Positions 63,743-64,000 of a DNA stretch of 64,000 nt are shown here, in pieces (position 1 is the stretch's first letter; each line of letters opens with the position of its first letter). Origin of the DNA: a virus. Below the pieces are notes generated by a model. That model was given only the letters and a program-made list of their open reading frames with translations. It was not told the origin of the DNA and did no database searches. The stretch is taken from positions 1 through 64,000 of IMG/VR virus record IMGVR_UViG_3300042317_000390; one strand, written 5' to 3'. The position numbers were made by a program, and so were the translations under genes.

Positions 63743-64000
63743 ATGGCGCACTTGATTGAAGAGATTAACGGCAAAGCCCAAATGGCTTACGCCGGTGACG
63801 TTCCTTGGCACGGTCTTGGTGTTAAGGTTCCCGCAGATTTAACTCCAGAACAGATGCTCGAAGCAGCTGGATTAAACTGGGGTGTCTATAAGGTTCCAGC
63901 TTTCGCAAAGGTTAACGGCGTAAACGTTGACGTTAATCGTTCTGCGCTCGTTCGTGATCTGGACGATAAGGTTCTAGACGTTGTATCCAATGACTGGAAT
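63743..64000 (+). CDS. DUF932 phage/plasmid-like protein, N-terminal part (runs off window)
   Basis: 86 residues visible. MAHLIEEINGKAQMAYAGD, PWHGLGVKV and NWGVYKVP are the start of the TIGR03299/DUF932 family found in phages and plasmids. Role unknown, often replication or recombination associated. Confidence 0.85.
   Translation, partial: MAHLIEEINGKAQMAYAGDVPWHGLGVKVPADLTPEQMLEAAGLNWGVYKVPAFAKVNGVNVDVNRSALVRDLDDKVLDVVSNDWN

Noticed and set aside
1-64000. Insertion sequences, integrase or attachment sites
   Set aside because: No transposase- or integrase-like protein and no terminal inverted repeats with target duplications were seen. Mobile genes are limited to two HNH and one GIY-YIG-like nuclease.

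Overview
The window is part of the genome of a large T4-like myovirus and runs off both edges of the phage genome. Evidence for this is the dense, mostly one-strand packing of short overlapping genes, T4-type replication proteins (gp61-like primase, gp41-like helicase, UvsX, gp43-like polymerase), late promoters of the TATAAATA/CTAAATAA type, spanins, an M15 endolysin, a tRNA and many small hypothetical genes. The standout gene is a full-length pmoC (31450-32214, minus), the membrane subunit C of particulate methane monooxygenase, with both copper-ligand triads intact. It most resembles the type II (alphaproteobacterial, Methylocystis/Methylosinus-like) PmoC as I remember it, so the host is probably such a methanotroph; this is an inference. 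pmoC-carrying freshwater phages and amoC-carrying viruses are known, so the gene class is not new, but its promoter and setting deserve attention.

Layout. 1-9.7 kb (minus): nucleotide metabolism (class II ribonucleotide reductase, ThyX), a free-standing HNH nuclease, a truncated second thyX, and many small accessory genes. 9.7-12.1 kb (minus): primase, a coiled-coil membrane protein, a HExxH metalloprotease-like protein and a conserved T4-like protein. 12.1-22 kb (minus, late): virion proteins, three very large low-complexity Ala/Pro/Thr-rich proteins, a Dps-family ferritin, and a probable small RNA with its own late promoter and terminator. 22-28.5 kb (minus): a Bfd-like [2Fe-2S] protein, a second HNH nuclease, helicase, UvsX and DNA polymerase. 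28.6-30.1 kb (minus): a protein with a capsid-targeting-like N terminus, a holin and an endolysin. 30.9-32.2 kb (minus): hsp20 and pmoC, each with its own strong promoter. 32.3-34.8 kb (minus): small genes including a phosphoribosyltransferase.

34.8-36.7 kb holds the plus-strand spanin pair, converging on a small membrane protein, and a divergent promoter region. 36.7-53.8 kb (plus) is an early-type accessory region of about 50 small genes in short operons. Nearly every operon starts with a TTTACT/GTTACT-N17-TATAAT promoter, and many of these are nested in inverted repeats that could mask the ribosome binding site on read-through RNA. It is interrupted at 38.11-38.63 kb by a GC-rich piece of bacterial chromosome fused in frame into a phage gene. 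40-41.9 kb holds a glycine-rich tail adhesin and a 2-oxoglutarate hydroxylase. 53.8-54.7 kb is a repeat-rich non-coding stretch. 54.7-55.2 kb is one gene of unusually high G+C. 55.4-60.1 kb (minus) and 60.2-64 kb (plus) are further small-gene operons, with tRNA-Gln(TTG) at 61404 and the start of a DUF932 gene at the right edge.

How the parts may fit together (inference): class II RNR and ThyX feed T4-type replication; PmoC, Hsp20, Dps and the Bfd-like protein could keep the host's copper/iron-dependent methane oxidation and redox state working during infection; late sigma-type promoters then drive virion and lysis genes.
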